From contig CAYOUJ010000037.1 of NCBI GenBank assembly GCA_964407165.1, positions 1-22,352 of the forward strand: a stretch of DNA of 22,352 nucleotides, written 5' to 3'. The position numbers and the translations under genes were made by a program. The stretch is from CAZPKH01 sp964407165. Lineage in GTDB: Bacteria; Bacteroidota; Bacteroidia; Bacteroidales; Muribaculaceae. The notes under the pieces are model-generated. The model made no database searches and had not been told where the DNA came from. It worked only from the letters and a program-made list of their open reading frames with translations. Of this stretch, positions 13,287 to 20,431 are shown piece by piece (position 1 is the first letter of the stretch; every line of letters starts with the position of its first letter).

Positions 13287-13538
13287 TCAGTCCCAGACTG
13301 AGGGGCGGATATGGGCCAGGAACGGCTCGTCGACGGGTTGCGGCGTGGGCGACGTGGCTTCCGAGCGGTAGATGCCGGGGCGTCGCATCACCTGCTCGAT
13401 CTGCTCGTTGCGGCCGCGCAGGTATCCCTCCTGCCGGGCCTCCTCCACCAGGCTCTCAATCTCGGCCCAGCTGTACGTCTCCTCCTTGGTAGGCGCGGAC
13501 GTCGGGGTTGCTTCACTCTCTTGCTTGTTATCTTCCAT
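13287..13538 (-). CDS. Small acidic protein preceding the capsid gene (scaffold-like position)
   Basis: The 83-residue protein starts at the ATG at 13538; codons upstream in the same frame lie antisense to the U32 gene and are not used. It has a disordered, Glu/Thr/Pro-rich start (MEDNKQESEATPTSAPTKEE), a central helix YSWAEIESLVEEARQEGYLRGRNEQIEQVMRR, and a conserved-looking tail FLAHIRPSVWD. Position directly before a coat gene, acidic composition and a coiled helix recall small scaffolding or capsid-assembly proteins. That role is inference, and I cannot name a family. It is the first gene after the promoter box at 13580-13588 and so probably heads the island operon. Confidence 0.75.
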   Translation of the reverse strand: MEDNKQESEATPTSAPTKEETYSWAEIESLVEEARQEGYLRGRNEQIEQVMRRPGIYRSEATSPTPQPVDEPFLAHIRPSVWD

Positions 13539-13579
13539 AGTAATGTGTTGTTTGAGGGTTGATAATTTGTTTCGACGAT

Positions 13580-13588
13580 GCAAAGTTA
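13580..13588 (-). promoter_or_regulatory. Promoter -7 box for the capsid-portal island
   Basis: The minus strand reads TAACTTTGC, matching TAnnTTTG, about 42 bases before the 83-residue gene's ATG. It is the same sequence as the boxes of metY, pfkA and other housekeeping genes here. No distinct -33 TTG is evident. Confidence 0.55.
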
Positions 13589-13643
13589 CAGGCGCGGCGA
13601 GCCCTTTGTGTGCGAAAATGTCGCGGAGGTGCAAAAAAAATTG

Positions 13644-13652
13644 TAATTTTGC
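13644..13652 (+). promoter_or_regulatory. Promoter -7 box for the U32 gene, leaderless arrangement
   Basis: TAATTTTGC ends three bases before the ATG at 13656. Since the -7 box is centred about seven bases before the transcript start, the mRNA would begin at or within a base of the start codon. Confidence 0.6.
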
Positions 13653-13655
13653 CGC

Positions 13656-14894
13656 ATGAACCGAAAAGACTTTGAAGTGATGGCTCCCGTGGGCTCGTGG
13701 GAGTCGCTGCAGGCGGCCATCGACGCCGGTGCCGATGCCGTGTACTTTGGTATCCAGGGACTTAACATGCGCTCGCGCTCGTCGGTCAACTTCTCGCTCG
13801 ACGACTTGCGCACCATCGCCACGCGCTGCCGCGAGTGCGGCGTAAAGACTTATCTGACAGTCAACACGGTGCTCTATGATACCGATATCGACTATTGCCA
13901 CCGCATCATCGACGCCGCCCGCGACGCCGGCGTCACCGCCATCATCGCCAGCGACATTGCTGCTATCATGTATGCCCGCTCGGTTGGGGTTGAGGTGCAC
14001 ATCAGCACGCAGGTCAACGTCACTAACATCGAGGCTGTGCGATTCTACGCACAGTGGGCTGACGTGATGGTGCTCGCGCGCGAGCTCAACCTCGAGCAGG
14101 TGCGCGCCATCAGCGACGCCATACGCGCCGAGCATATCTGCGGGCCGCGGGGCGAGCTGATCAGACTGGAGATGTTCTGCCACGGCGCTTTGTGCATGGC
14201 CGTCAGCGGCAAGTGCTACCTCAGCCTGCACCAGATGAACTCGTCGGCCAATCGCGGGGCGTGCACGCAGATATGCCGTCGCGGCTATCGCGTGACCGAC
14301 CTGGAGACCGGCGACGAGCTGGAGGTAGACAATAAATATATCATGTCACCCAAAGATCTGAAAACCATCCATTTCCTCAACAAGGTGGTCGACGCGGGCG
14401 TGACCGTGTTGAAGATCGAGGGGCGCGCCCGCGGGCCGGAGTATGTGCGCGTGGCCGTGGAGGCGTACTCCGAGGCCCTCGACGCCATCTGCTCTGGCAC
14501 TTACACCGACGAGCGCATAGCGGAGTGGGACGAGCGGCTGCGCAAGATATTCAACCGCGGCTTCTGGGACGGATACTACATGGGCCAGCGCCTGGGCGAG
14601 TGGTCGGCCAAGTACGGCTCCTCGGCCACGCGCGTCAAGCGTTACGCGGCCAAGGGTGTGCGATGGTTCTCGAAGATAGGCGTTGCCGAGTTTCTGATGG
14701 AGAACGGCGAAGTGCGCGTGGGCGACGAGGTGGTGATCACCGGCCCGACCACCGGAGCCCTAATAATAAAGGTGGATGAGATAAGGGTGGACCTAAAGAG
14801 CGTCGGGCGCGCGGTTAAGGGCGAGAGCTTCAGCATCCGCGTTCCCGCCAAGGTGCGCCCCTCCGACAAGCTCTACGTCTGGGAAGAGAAATAA
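13656..14894 (+). CDS. U32 family protein (TrhP/RlhA-like hydroxylation or collagenase-like protein)
   Basis: This 412-residue protein belongs to peptidase family U32. It starts FEVMAPVGSWESLQAAIDAGADAVYFG (6-32) and carries the iron-sulfur cysteine set C180, C187, C203 and C207 (CHGALCMAVSGKC...NRGACTQICRR). It then has SPKDLKTIHFLNKVVDAGVTVLKIEGRARGPEYV, the family signature. Characterised bacterial members with these cysteines include TrhP (tRNA uridine hydroxylation) and RlhA (23S rRNA C2501 hydroxylation); others are described as collagenases. RNA modification is the better guess because the cysteines are intact and there is no signal peptide, but the exact target cannot be read from sequence. 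The C-terminal beta domain (about 330-412) is present. Confidence 0.9.
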   Translation: MNRKDFEVMAPVGSWESLQAAIDAGADAVYFGIQGLNMRSRSSVNFSLDDLRTIATRCRECGVKTYLTVNTVLYDTDIDYCHRIIDAARDAGVTAIIASDIAAIMYARSVGVEVHISTQVNVTNIEAVRFYAQWADVMVLARELNLEQVRAISDAIRAEHICGPRGELIRLEMFCHGALCMAVSGKCYLSLHQMNSSANRGACTQICRRGYRVTDLETGDELEVDNKYIMSPKDLKTIHFLNKVVDAGVTVLKIEGRARGPEYVRVAVEAYSEALDAICSGTYTDERIAEWDERLRKIFNRGFWDGYYMGQRLGEWSAKYGSSATRVKRYAAKGVRWFSKIGVAEFLMENGEVRVGDEVVITGPTTGALIIKVDEIRVDLKSVGRAVKGESFSIRVPAKVRPSDKLYVWEEK

Positions 14895-14938
14895 AAAATC
14901 GATGATAGTCGATAGATTTCGACTATCATCGATTTTTT
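14893..14938. terminator. Bidirectional intrinsic terminator
   Basis: A perfect 20-base stem (14893-14912 with 14919-14938) and 6-base loop has A6 at one base and T7 at the other, so each strand has a U-tract. It separates the convergent U32 gene and EEP nuclease gene, overlapping the last base or two of the U32 stop. Its core is built from the TCGATGAT word seen also at 11181-11200. Confidence 0.9.
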
Positions 14939-14946
14939 TCGAGGGA

Positions 14947-16011
14947 TCATTTCTTGATCCTGAGGAAGATCTCGGTGGGGAAGTGGTCGGAGTAGCCGTT
15001 GAGCCACACGCCGCCGGAGTAGGTGCGCAGGGGGTAGCCCTTGCGGTCGCCCTCGGTGTCGAGCAGGAAGTCAAAGTTGTTGACCTTGGCCGAGCGATAC
15101 TCCACGTTGCCTTTCCGGGCGTTGTCGGGAAGCAGGTTGCCGCTGACTATGATCTGGTCGAAGAGGTTCCACTGGCTTTTGTAGGCAAGCGTGCCGATGC
15201 CCTTGTCCTCGAGGATGCTCCAGAAGGGGTTGAAGAAGTCGTGCGGCCCCAGGCCCTCCATCTTCTTGCGCGCGCCGAGCACCTCGGCGCACGACTTGTT
15301 CATCGGGTCGTCGTTGAGGTCGCCCATGATGATGACGCCCTGGTCGGGGTGCTCGGCCCAGATGTCATTGGCAATTTTCAGGCACAGCGCGGCCGCAGCC
15401 TCGCGGTTGGGCGACGACTTCTCCTCCCCGCCCAGGCGTGACGGCCAGTGGTTCACGATGATGTTGACAGTGTCGCGGGTGCCGGCGAAGATGCCGGTGA
15501 CCACCATCTGGTCGCGGGTGGGGTAGCCGATGTCGAGGGTGTAGTTGTTGACGTCGACCAGGCGGAACAGGCGGGGGTTGTAGAGCAGGCCCACGTCGAC
15601 GCCGCGGCGGTCGGGGCTGTCATGGTGGCATATCTGCAGGCCCCAGGCGGCGATGGCGGGGTCTTTGACCAGGTCTTCGAGCACCGACCGGTTCTCAATC
15701 TCCGACACGCCGATGACGGCCGGACCCATCGGGGTGGCCTTTGTGACCATGTTTGAGATGCAGTAGGCGAGGTTGCTGATTTTCGACCAATACTTCTTGC
15801 CCGTCCATTTGCGCGAGCCGTCGGGGGTGAACTCCTCGTCGCGGCCCAGGGGGTTGTTGGGTATTGTATCAAACAGGTTTTCAAGATTGTAGAACGCCAC
15901 GCCGTAGACGCCCGTGCGACCGGTCGCGGCAGCGTTGCTTTGCGCCTTTGCTCCTAATGCCGCGCAGGTGAGCAGCAGCAGGAGCAGCGGCAGATAGAGT
16001 AGCCTTTTCAT
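14947..16011 (-). CDS. Secreted endonuclease/exonuclease/phosphatase family protein
   Basis: The 354-residue protein has a classic signal peptide (MKRLLYLPLLLLLLTCAALGAKAQS, likely cleaved after AKA at about 22) and an EEP-fold catalytic domain. Motifs in order are FYNLENLFD (metal-binding Asn/Glu region), GVSEIENRSVLEDL (catalytic Glu), RRGVDVGLLYNP, VNIIVNHWPSR (His), IIMGDLNDDP (Asp/Asn) and GYSDHFPTEI (the terminal Asp-His pair). Bacteroidota encode many secreted members that could cleave nucleic acid, phosphoesters or lipid head groups; the substrate cannot be read from the motifs. I chose the ATG at 16011 because it gives the signal peptide and sits about 41 bases after a good promoter; the frame upstream is antisense to rlmD. 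Confidence 0.92.
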   Translation of the reverse strand: MKRLLYLPLLLLLLTCAALGAKAQSNAAATGRTGVYGVAFYNLENLFDTIPNNPLGRDEEFTPDGSRKWTGKKYWSKISNLAYCISNMVTKATPMGPAVIGVSEIENRSVLEDLVKDPAIAAWGLQICHHDSPDRRGVDVGLLYNPRLFRLVDVNNYTLDIGYPTRDQMVVTGIFAGTRDTVNIIVNHWPSRLGGEEKSSPNREAAAALCLKIANDIWAEHPDQGVIIMGDLNDDPMNKSCAEVLGARKKMEGLGPHDFFNPFWSILEDKGIGTLAYKSQWNLFDQIIVSGNLLPDNARKGNVEYRSAKVNNFDFLLDTEGDRKGYPLRTYSGGVWLNGYSDHFPTEIFLRIKK

Positions 16012-16055
16012 TGTGGTATCGGGTTTGTTAGGTTTCAATAATTTGGGATTAGAAT

Positions 16056-16086
16056 GCAAATATAGCCAAAAAATCTGATATGCCAA
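16056..16086 (-). promoter_or_regulatory. Complete Bacteroidota-type promoter for the EEP nuclease gene
   Basis: On the minus strand TTG (16086-16084) is followed after 19 bases by TATATTTGC (16064-16056), matching TTG-N19-TAnnTTTG. This is the best full promoter in the window and the main evidence for the host phylum. Confidence 0.75.
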
Positions 16087-16131
16087 CACAAATGCGTGTG
16101 AAATTTTCTTCGCGTGTTGATTAATTTGTCG

Positions 16132-16140
16132 TAACTTTGC
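16132..16140 (+). promoter_or_regulatory. Promoter -7 box for rlmD, leaderless arrangement
   Basis: TAACTTTGC ends four bases before the ATG at 16145, so the transcript should start within one or two bases of the start codon. It is divergent from the nuclease promoter 46 bases away. Confidence 0.65.
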
Positions 16141-16144
16141 GGTC

Positions 16145-17554
16145 ATGTCAAGGAAACGCAAACCACTACCATTACTCAAAGACGTGACCATCAGCGCTGT
16201 CGCCGCCGAGGGGAAGGCCTTGGCGCGTGTCGACGACCTGGTGGTGTTCATCCCCTTCGGCGCCCCGGGCGACGTGGCCGACGTGCAGGTCGACCGCAAG
16301 AAGCACTCGTATGCCGAGGGGCACATAGAGACGCTCACACGCCCCTCTGACCTGCGCGTGGAGCCTCTGTGCGAGCACTTTACCGTGTGCGGCGGCTGCC
16401 GCTGGCAGCACCTGCCGTACGAATACCAGCTAAAATGCAAGCAGCAGCAGGTGACCGACGCCCTGCAGCGCATCGCCAAGGTGGAGTTGCCCGAAATCAG
16501 CCCCATACTCGGCTCGGAGCGTATCTGGGAGTATCGCAACAAGATGGAGTACACCTTCAGCAACCGCTGCTGGCTCACCTTCGAGCAGATGCGCTCGGGC
16601 GAGGAGTTCCCCGACCGCGACGCCGCAGGCTTCCATATCCCCGGGGCATTTGACAAGGTGCTCGACATCAAGCGCTGCCACCTGCAGGATGACCTGGGCA
16701 ACCGCCTGCGCTTGTTCATCAAGGACTATGCCAAGACCCACGGGATGACATTCTACGACCTGCGCGCCAACACGGGGCTGCTGCGCACGCTCATGGTGCG
16801 CATCGCCTCGACGGGCGAGACTATGGCCGTGATGGCCTTCGGAGAGGACAACCCGCAGCAGATCAACGATCTGATGGAGGCCGTGGGCGCCGCGTTCCCT
16901 GACATTACCGCGCTGATGTACGTGGTCAACACCAAGCTCAACGACACCATCGGCGACCTCGACATCGTCACCTTCCGCGGTCGCCCGTACATCGAGGAGG
17001 AGATGGAGGGGCTGCGTTTCCGCATCGGGCCCAAGTCGTTCTACCAGACCAACTCCCGCCAGGCGTACATATTATATAAGGTGGCGCGGGAGTTTGCCGC
17101 ACTCACCGGCGACGAGCTGGTTTACGACCTCTACACCGGCACGGGCACCATCGCCAATTTCGTCGCCCGCCATTGCCGCCGTGTCATCGGCATAGAATAC
17201 GTGCCCGAGGCCATCGCCGACGCCAAGATAAACTCCGCGGCCAACGGCTTGGACAACACCGAGTTCTACGCCGGCGACATGAAGAATGTGCTCACCGACG
17301 CGTTCATCGCCGAGCACGGCCGCCCCGAGGTGATGATAGTCGACCCGCCGCGCGCGGGCATGCACGAAGATGTTGTTAAAGTGATACTTAATGCCTCGCC
17401 ACAGCGCATAGTCTACGTTAGCTGCAACCCGGCCACGCAGGCGCGCGACCTGGGGCTGCTCGACTGCAAATACCGCGTGGAGGCTGTGCAGCCCGTCGAC
17501 ATGTTCCCCCACACCCACCACGTGGAGAACGTCGTACGCCTCACCCTCCGCTAA
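16145..17554 (+). CDS. rlmD: 23S rRNA (uracil-C5)-methyltransferase, RlmD/RlmCD type
   Basis: This SAM-dependent RNA m5U methylase has 469 residues. It contains an N-terminal TRAM RNA-binding domain (about 8-68), a [4Fe-4S] cysteine set C76, C82, C85 and C178 (CEHFTVCGGCRWQHL and KRCHLQ), a central RNA-recognition region, and the methylase core: KSFYQTNSRQA, DLYTGTGTIANF (SAM loop), DPPRAGM (about 400-406) and YVSCNPATQARD with the nucleophile C427. These enzymes methylate U1939 (RlmD) and in some phyla U747 as well. Which uridine this one uses cannot be decided here, so the symbol is by family. The start is fixed by the promoter box four bases upstream. The gene ends against a hairpin facing the convergent lipoprotein gene. 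Confidence 0.93.
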   Translation: MSRKRKPLPLLKDVTISAVAAEGKALARVDDLVVFIPFGAPGDVADVQVDRKKHSYAEGHIETLTRPSDLRVEPLCEHFTVCGGCRWQHLPYEYQLKCKQQQVTDALQRIAKVELPEISPILGSERIWEYRNKMEYTFSNRCWLTFEQMRSGEEFPDRDAAGFHIPGAFDKVLDIKRCHLQDDLGNRLRLFIKDYAKTHGMTFYDLRANTGLLRTLMVRIASTGETMAVMAFGEDNPQQINDLMEAVGAAFPDITALMYVVNTKLNDTIGDLDIVTFRGRPYIEEEMEGLRFRIGPKSFYQTNSRQAYILYKVAREFAALTGDELVYDLYTGTGTIANFVARHCRRVIGIEYVPEAIADAKINSAANGLDNTEFYAGDMKNVLTDAFIAEHGRPEVMIVDPPRAGMHEDVVKVILNASPQRIVYVSCNPATQARDLGLLDCKYRVEAVQPVDMFPHTHHVENVVRLTLR

Positions 17555-17565
17555 CCTACACAAAA

Positions 17566-17611
17566 ACAACGGATCTCGCGGATTATTTATTTGATCCGTG
17601 AGCCCCGTTGT
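17566..17611. terminator. Hairpin between rlmD and the lipoprotein gene
   Basis: ACAACGG pairs with CCGTTGT and an inner CTCGCGGAT pairs with ATCCGTGAG (one G-U/A-C position), with a 10-base AT loop. It lies between convergent genes. Only a weak U-tract follows, so it is probably a bidirectional but modest terminator. Confidence 0.6.
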
Positions 17612-17622
17612 CTATGTGATAG

Positions 17623-18183
17623 TTAGAGACAGGGGTCGCAGTTGATGTAACCCGGGCCTTTGTACGTGTCGTCAGGGTTGTATGTCGAGTCGGCCACCTG
17701 TGAGCCGGCGGGGATCGGGTCGCCTTTGACCTTGGCGGCCAGGTCAGCTGCAGTGAGGGTGACGGTGAAGGTGGCGGTGCTGTCGCCGGCGTTGGAGAGG
17801 TTGTATACCAACGGCTGCCCTAACTCTATCAGTCGGTTGATGACGGCGCTGTCGAGGAAGCACAGGTCGTTGTAGATGTATGAGGGATACCAGTGGCGGT
17901 TGCCCTCGTCTTTGAGGCTGTATTTGTCAGGAACGGTGCCGGTGTAGACATACTGTGTGCCGTCGTAGCTGACACCCGTGATGGTCAGGTTGATGCGGCC
18001 GTCGACGATAGGCAGTGCGGCTGCTTCGGCTGCGGCCTTGGCGCCCAGCAGAGTGTCGCCGGAGACCTCTACAAGCTCTGACTCGTAGTGGTCGGTGACG
18101 TCGATTCCCTCTTTCTTCGACCCGTTGCAAGAGATGACCGACAGCGCCAGCACTGCGGTGGCGAAAAGCAAGATTTTCTTCAT
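17623..18183 (-). CDS. Uncharacterised lipoprotein cotranscribed with pfkA
   Basis: The 186-residue protein has a lipoprotein signal: MKK, a hydrophobic stretch and the lipobox VISC with C19, followed by NGSKKEG, without the long acidic run typical of surface-exported Bacteroidota lipoproteins. The mature part is beta-rich (INLTITGVSYDGTQYVYTGTVPD, TATFTVTLTAADLAAKV) and ends in an unusual Cys-rich tail, YINCDPCL. I do not recognise a family. The ATG at 18183 lies 18 bases after the pfkA stop, so it is probably the second gene of a pfkA operon, though a role in glycolysis is unlikely for an envelope protein. Confidence is high that it is a real lipoprotein gene; its function is unknown. Confidence 0.85.
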   Translation of the reverse strand: MKKILLFATAVLALSVISCNGSKKEGIDVTDHYESELVEVSGDTLLGAKAAAEAAALPIVDGRINLTITGVSYDGTQYVYTGTVPDKYSLKDEGNRHWYPSYIYNDLCFLDSAVINRLIELGQPLVYNLSNAGDSTATFTVTLTAADLAAKVKGDPIPAGSQVADSTYNPDDTYKGPGYINCDPCL

Positions 18184-18201
18184 GTTATGTGTGGTTAAAG
18201 G

Positions 18202-19182
18202 TTAGATGCTGAGGCGGCGGAGGGTGTTCATCAGCTCGCGGTTGACGGGCTTCTCGTTGCGGATGGCCTTAGTGAAGGGCACATAGACTATCTCGTCGTT
18301 GCGGATGCCGATCATCACGTTGCGCTGGTCGTCGAGCAGGGCGTCGACGGCGGCGGCGCCCATGCGGGAGGCGAGGATGCGGTCTTTGGCTGTCGGCGAG
18401 CCGCCGCGCTGCAGGTGTCCGAGGATGGTCACACGCACGTCGTAGCCGGGATACTCCGTCTTGACGCGCTCGGCCAGGCCCATGGCGCCGCCGGTGACGG
18501 GGCTCTCGGCCACGAGCACTATCGACGAGTTCTTAGACTTGCGGAAGCCGTTCTGTATCAACTCGGCCAGTTGGTCGACCTCGGTGCTGATCTCCGGTAT
18601 GATGGCGGCCTCGGCGCCGGAGGCGATGGCGCCGTTGAGGGCCAGGAAGCCGGCGTCGCGGCCCATGACCTCGATGAAGAACAGGCGCTCGTGGCTGGTG
18701 GCGGTGTCGCGAATCTTGTCGACGCACTCCATGATGGTGTTGAGCGCGGTGTCATAGCCGATGGTGGCGTCGGTGCCGTAGAGGTCGTTGTCGATTGTGC
18801 CGGGGAGGCCGATGATGGGGATGTTGAACTCGTTGGCAAAGATGCGCGCGCCGGTGAGCGAGCCGTCGCCGCCGATCACCACCAGCGCGTCGATGCCGTG
18901 GCGCTTCATGTTGTCATACGCCAGCTGGCGCCCCTCGGGGGTCTGGAACTCCTTGCAGCGGGCGGTCTTGAGTATCGTGCCGCCGGCCTGGATAATGTTT
19001 GACACGTTCTGCGTCTTAAACTCCACGATCTCGTCGGTGATGAGGCCGCGGTAGCCGCGATAGATGCCCTTTACGGTGAACCCGCTGAAGATGGCCGAAC
19101 GGGTGACGGCGCGGATGGCGGCATTCATGCCGGGGGCGTCGCCGCCGGAGGTGAGGATGCCTACGCATTTGATCTCTGCCAT
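18202..19182 (-). CDS. pfkA: ATP-dependent 6-phosphofructokinase PfkA
   Basis: PfkA phosphorylates fructose 6-phosphate to fructose 1,6-bisphosphate, the committed glycolytic step, in the cytoplasm. The 326-residue protein is a standard bacterial short PFK. Motifs are GILTSGGDAPGMNAAIR (8-24), RGYRGL, GGDGSLTGA (104-112), the catalytic PGTIDND with Asp D131, FFIEVMGRDAGFLAL (168-182) and LGHLQRGGSPTAKDR. Gly at position 108 region (GGDGS) favours ATP over pyrophosphate as the phosphate donor. The ATG at 19182 follows a leader made of CTAAAAAC words ending seven bases upstream, behind a TAACTTTGC promoter. A lipoprotein gene follows 18 bases after the stop. Confidence 0.96.
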   Translation of the reverse strand: MAEIKCVGILTSGGDAPGMNAAIRAVTRSAIFSGFTVKGIYRGYRGLITDEIVEFKTQNVSNIIQAGGTILKTARCKEFQTPEGRQLAYDNMKRHGIDALVVIGGDGSLTGARIFANEFNIPIIGLPGTIDNDLYGTDATIGYDTALNTIMECVDKIRDTATSHERLFFIEVMGRDAGFLALNGAIASGAEAAIIPEISTEVDQLAELIQNGFRKSKNSSIVLVAESPVTGGAMGLAERVKTEYPGYDVRVTILGHLQRGGSPTAKDRILASRMGAAAVDALLDDQRNVMIGIRNDEIVYVPFTKAIRNEKPVNRELMNTLRRLSI

Positions 19183-19219
19183 ATAGTGAGTTTTTAGTTT
19201 TTGGTTTTTAGTTTTTAGG
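19183..19219 (-). repeat. (CTAAAAA)n leader of pfkA
   Basis: On the sense strand the leader carries four words CTAAAAAC, CTAAAAAC, CAAAAAC, CTAAAAAC, the last ending seven bases before the ATG. The same word and nearly the same spacing occur before rbfA (20403-20424) and before the portal-like gene (11166-11181). It occupies the place where a Shine-Dalgarno sequence would be in other phyla. Confidence 0.85.
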
Positions 19220-19236
19220 CTTTTATAATGTCGTGT

Positions 19237-19245
19237 GCAAAGTTA
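19237..19245 (-). promoter_or_regulatory. Promoter -7 box for pfkA
   Basis: The minus strand reads TAACTTTGC. The predicted start is about 50 bases before the pfkA ATG, so the CTAAAAA words are in the transcribed leader. It is divergent from the flippase promoter at 19283. Confidence 0.6.
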
Positions 19246-19282
19246 ACGATTTCTGCTGTAATATGGAAATGAATTTTTTTCG

Positions 19283-19291
19283 TAACTTTGC
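19283..19291 (+). promoter_or_regulatory. Promoter -7 box for the flippase gene, leaderless arrangement
   Basis: TAACTTTGC ends four bases before the ATG at 19296. It rules out an upstream in-frame ATG at 19233, which would lie before the transcript start. Confidence 0.65.
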
Positions 19292-19295
19292 GGCC

Positions 19296-20339
19296 ATGAA
19301 ATCGCGAGCCAACAAAGTGATTGCCGCGCTGCTGCGCTACGGACTGCCGCTGCTCATCAGCGTGGGTCTCTGCTACGTGCTGCTGAGGCAGGTCAACCTG
19401 CGCGACAACGTGCTGCTGGTCAACCGCTATTGCCACTGGCAGTGGATATTCCTGGCGCTGGCCCTCAGCGTGGTCTCGCACATCATACGCGCCCTGCGGT
19501 GGAACATCCAGCTGCGGGCCCTGGGTCTCAAATGCCGGCTCTGGGATGTGATTCTCAGCATCTTCGGCACCTACGCCGTCAACCTCGTGCTGCCGCGCTT
19601 GGGCGAGGTGTGGCGCACCGGCTACATAGCCCGGCGCCAGCGCACCTCCTTCACCACCGTCTTCGGCTCGATGCTCTCCGACCGCCTTTGCGACACCCTC
19701 GCCGTGGCCATCATCACCCTCTGCACCCTCGTCGTCTCGCGCGGCAGCCTCATCAGCTACATCGAGGCGGAGCCGGGACGCCTCGACGGCATAAAGGCCG
19801 TCGTCTCCTCCCCGTGGGTGTGGACTGCCCTCGGCGTCATCATCCTCGGCCTGTGGCTGTGGATCACGCGCACCTCGGGCCGTGCAGTGGAGACTGTCAA
19901 GGGCCTGTGGCGCAGCCTGTGGCACGGATTCAGCGTCATCGCCACGATGCCGGGACGGCTGCCGTGGCTGTTGCTGACCGTAGCCCTCTGGGGGTGCTAT
20001 TTCGTCCAGCTCTTCGTGGCTTTCTATGCCTTCGACTTCACCATCCAGATCATACACCGCTATACGGCCGAGGCGGCGTTGGTCTGCTTCATCCTTTCAA
20101 CGATAGCCATGGCCCTCCCCTCCAACGGCGGCATCGGCCCGTGGCAGATGGCCGTGGTGCTCGGCCTGAGCTTCTACTCCACCGGCATCACCGTTCCCGA
20201 GGGCACCACCTTCAACTCCATGAGCATCGCCTTTGCCAACTGCGTGATGACCACCGAGACCCTGCTGCTCATCGCCCTGGGCCTGCTCACCTTCGGCTGC
20301 GTCGCCTGGCAGAACCACCGCGCCAAAGCCGTCGGTTAG
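19296..20339 (+). CDS. LPG-synthase transmembrane-domain (flippase-like) membrane protein
   Basis: The 347-residue polytopic inner-membrane protein has about seven or eight hydrophobic segments. It matches the LPG_synthase_TM/UPF0104 family: NLVLPRLGEVWRTGYIARR (about 108-126, the N..lP.R.GE.vR signature) and ALPSNGGIGPWQMAVVLGL (about 270-288, the P.GG.G..e.a signature). Members move lipids or lipid-linked sugars across the membrane, and some are fused to a lysyl-transferase domain; here only the membrane part is present. The start at 19296 is chosen from the promoter position. The gene is followed by an iterated-word spacer and rbfA, which has no obvious promoter box of its own, so the two may be cotranscribed. 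Confidence 0.88.
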   Translation: MKSRANKVIAALLRYGLPLLISVGLCYVLLRQVNLRDNVLLVNRYCHWQWIFLALALSVVSHIIRALRWNIQLRALGLKCRLWDVILSIFGTYAVNLVLPRLGEVWRTGYIARRQRTSFTTVFGSMLSDRLCDTLAVAIITLCTLVVSRGSLISYIEAEPGRLDGIKAVVSSPWVWTALGVIILGLWLWITRTSGRAVETVKGLWRSLWHGFSVIATMPGRLPWLLLTVALWGCYFVQLFVAFYAFDFTIQIIHRYTAEAALVCFILSTIAMALPSNGGIGPWQMAVVLGLSFYSTGITVPEGTTFNSMSIAFANCVMTTETLLLIALGLLTFGCVAWQNHRAKAVG

Positions 20340-20424
20340 CTCCTTAAATTCCTTACTCTCCCTAATTTCCTTAAAACCTATCCCTCCTAAAAAATGTTTT
20401 TACTAAAAACTAAAAACTAAAAAC
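20340..20424. repeat. Iterated-word spacer upstream of rbfA
   Basis: The first part (20342-20373) holds CCTTAAATT / CCTAATTTCC words, the reverse complement of the metY-leader word. The second part (20397-20424) holds CTAAAAAC three times in the sense direction, ending seven bases before the rbfA ATG. It combines two word families found elsewhere in separate spacers. Confidence 0.85.
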
Positions 20425-20431
20425 TTCCGAC

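Noticed and set aside
8177..13655. Attachment (att) repeats bounding the phage-like island
   Set aside because: I looked for a direct repeat near 8177-8200 shared with 13540-13655 and saw none; no tRNA gene is adjacent either.
13539..14231. N-terminal extension of the 83-residue gene to 314 codons
   Set aside because: The extension is antisense to the U32 gene and lies upstream of the promoter box at 13580; the ATG at 13538 gives a clean small protein.
16012..16722. Upstream extension of the EEP nuclease frame
   Set aside because: It would bury the signal peptide in the middle of the protein and is antisense to rlmD; the promoter lies at 16056-16086.
19233..19295. Upstream ATG for the flippase gene
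   Set aside because: It precedes the TAACTTTGC box at 19283 and overlaps the divergent pfkA promoter; the ATG at 19296 fits the family N-terminus.
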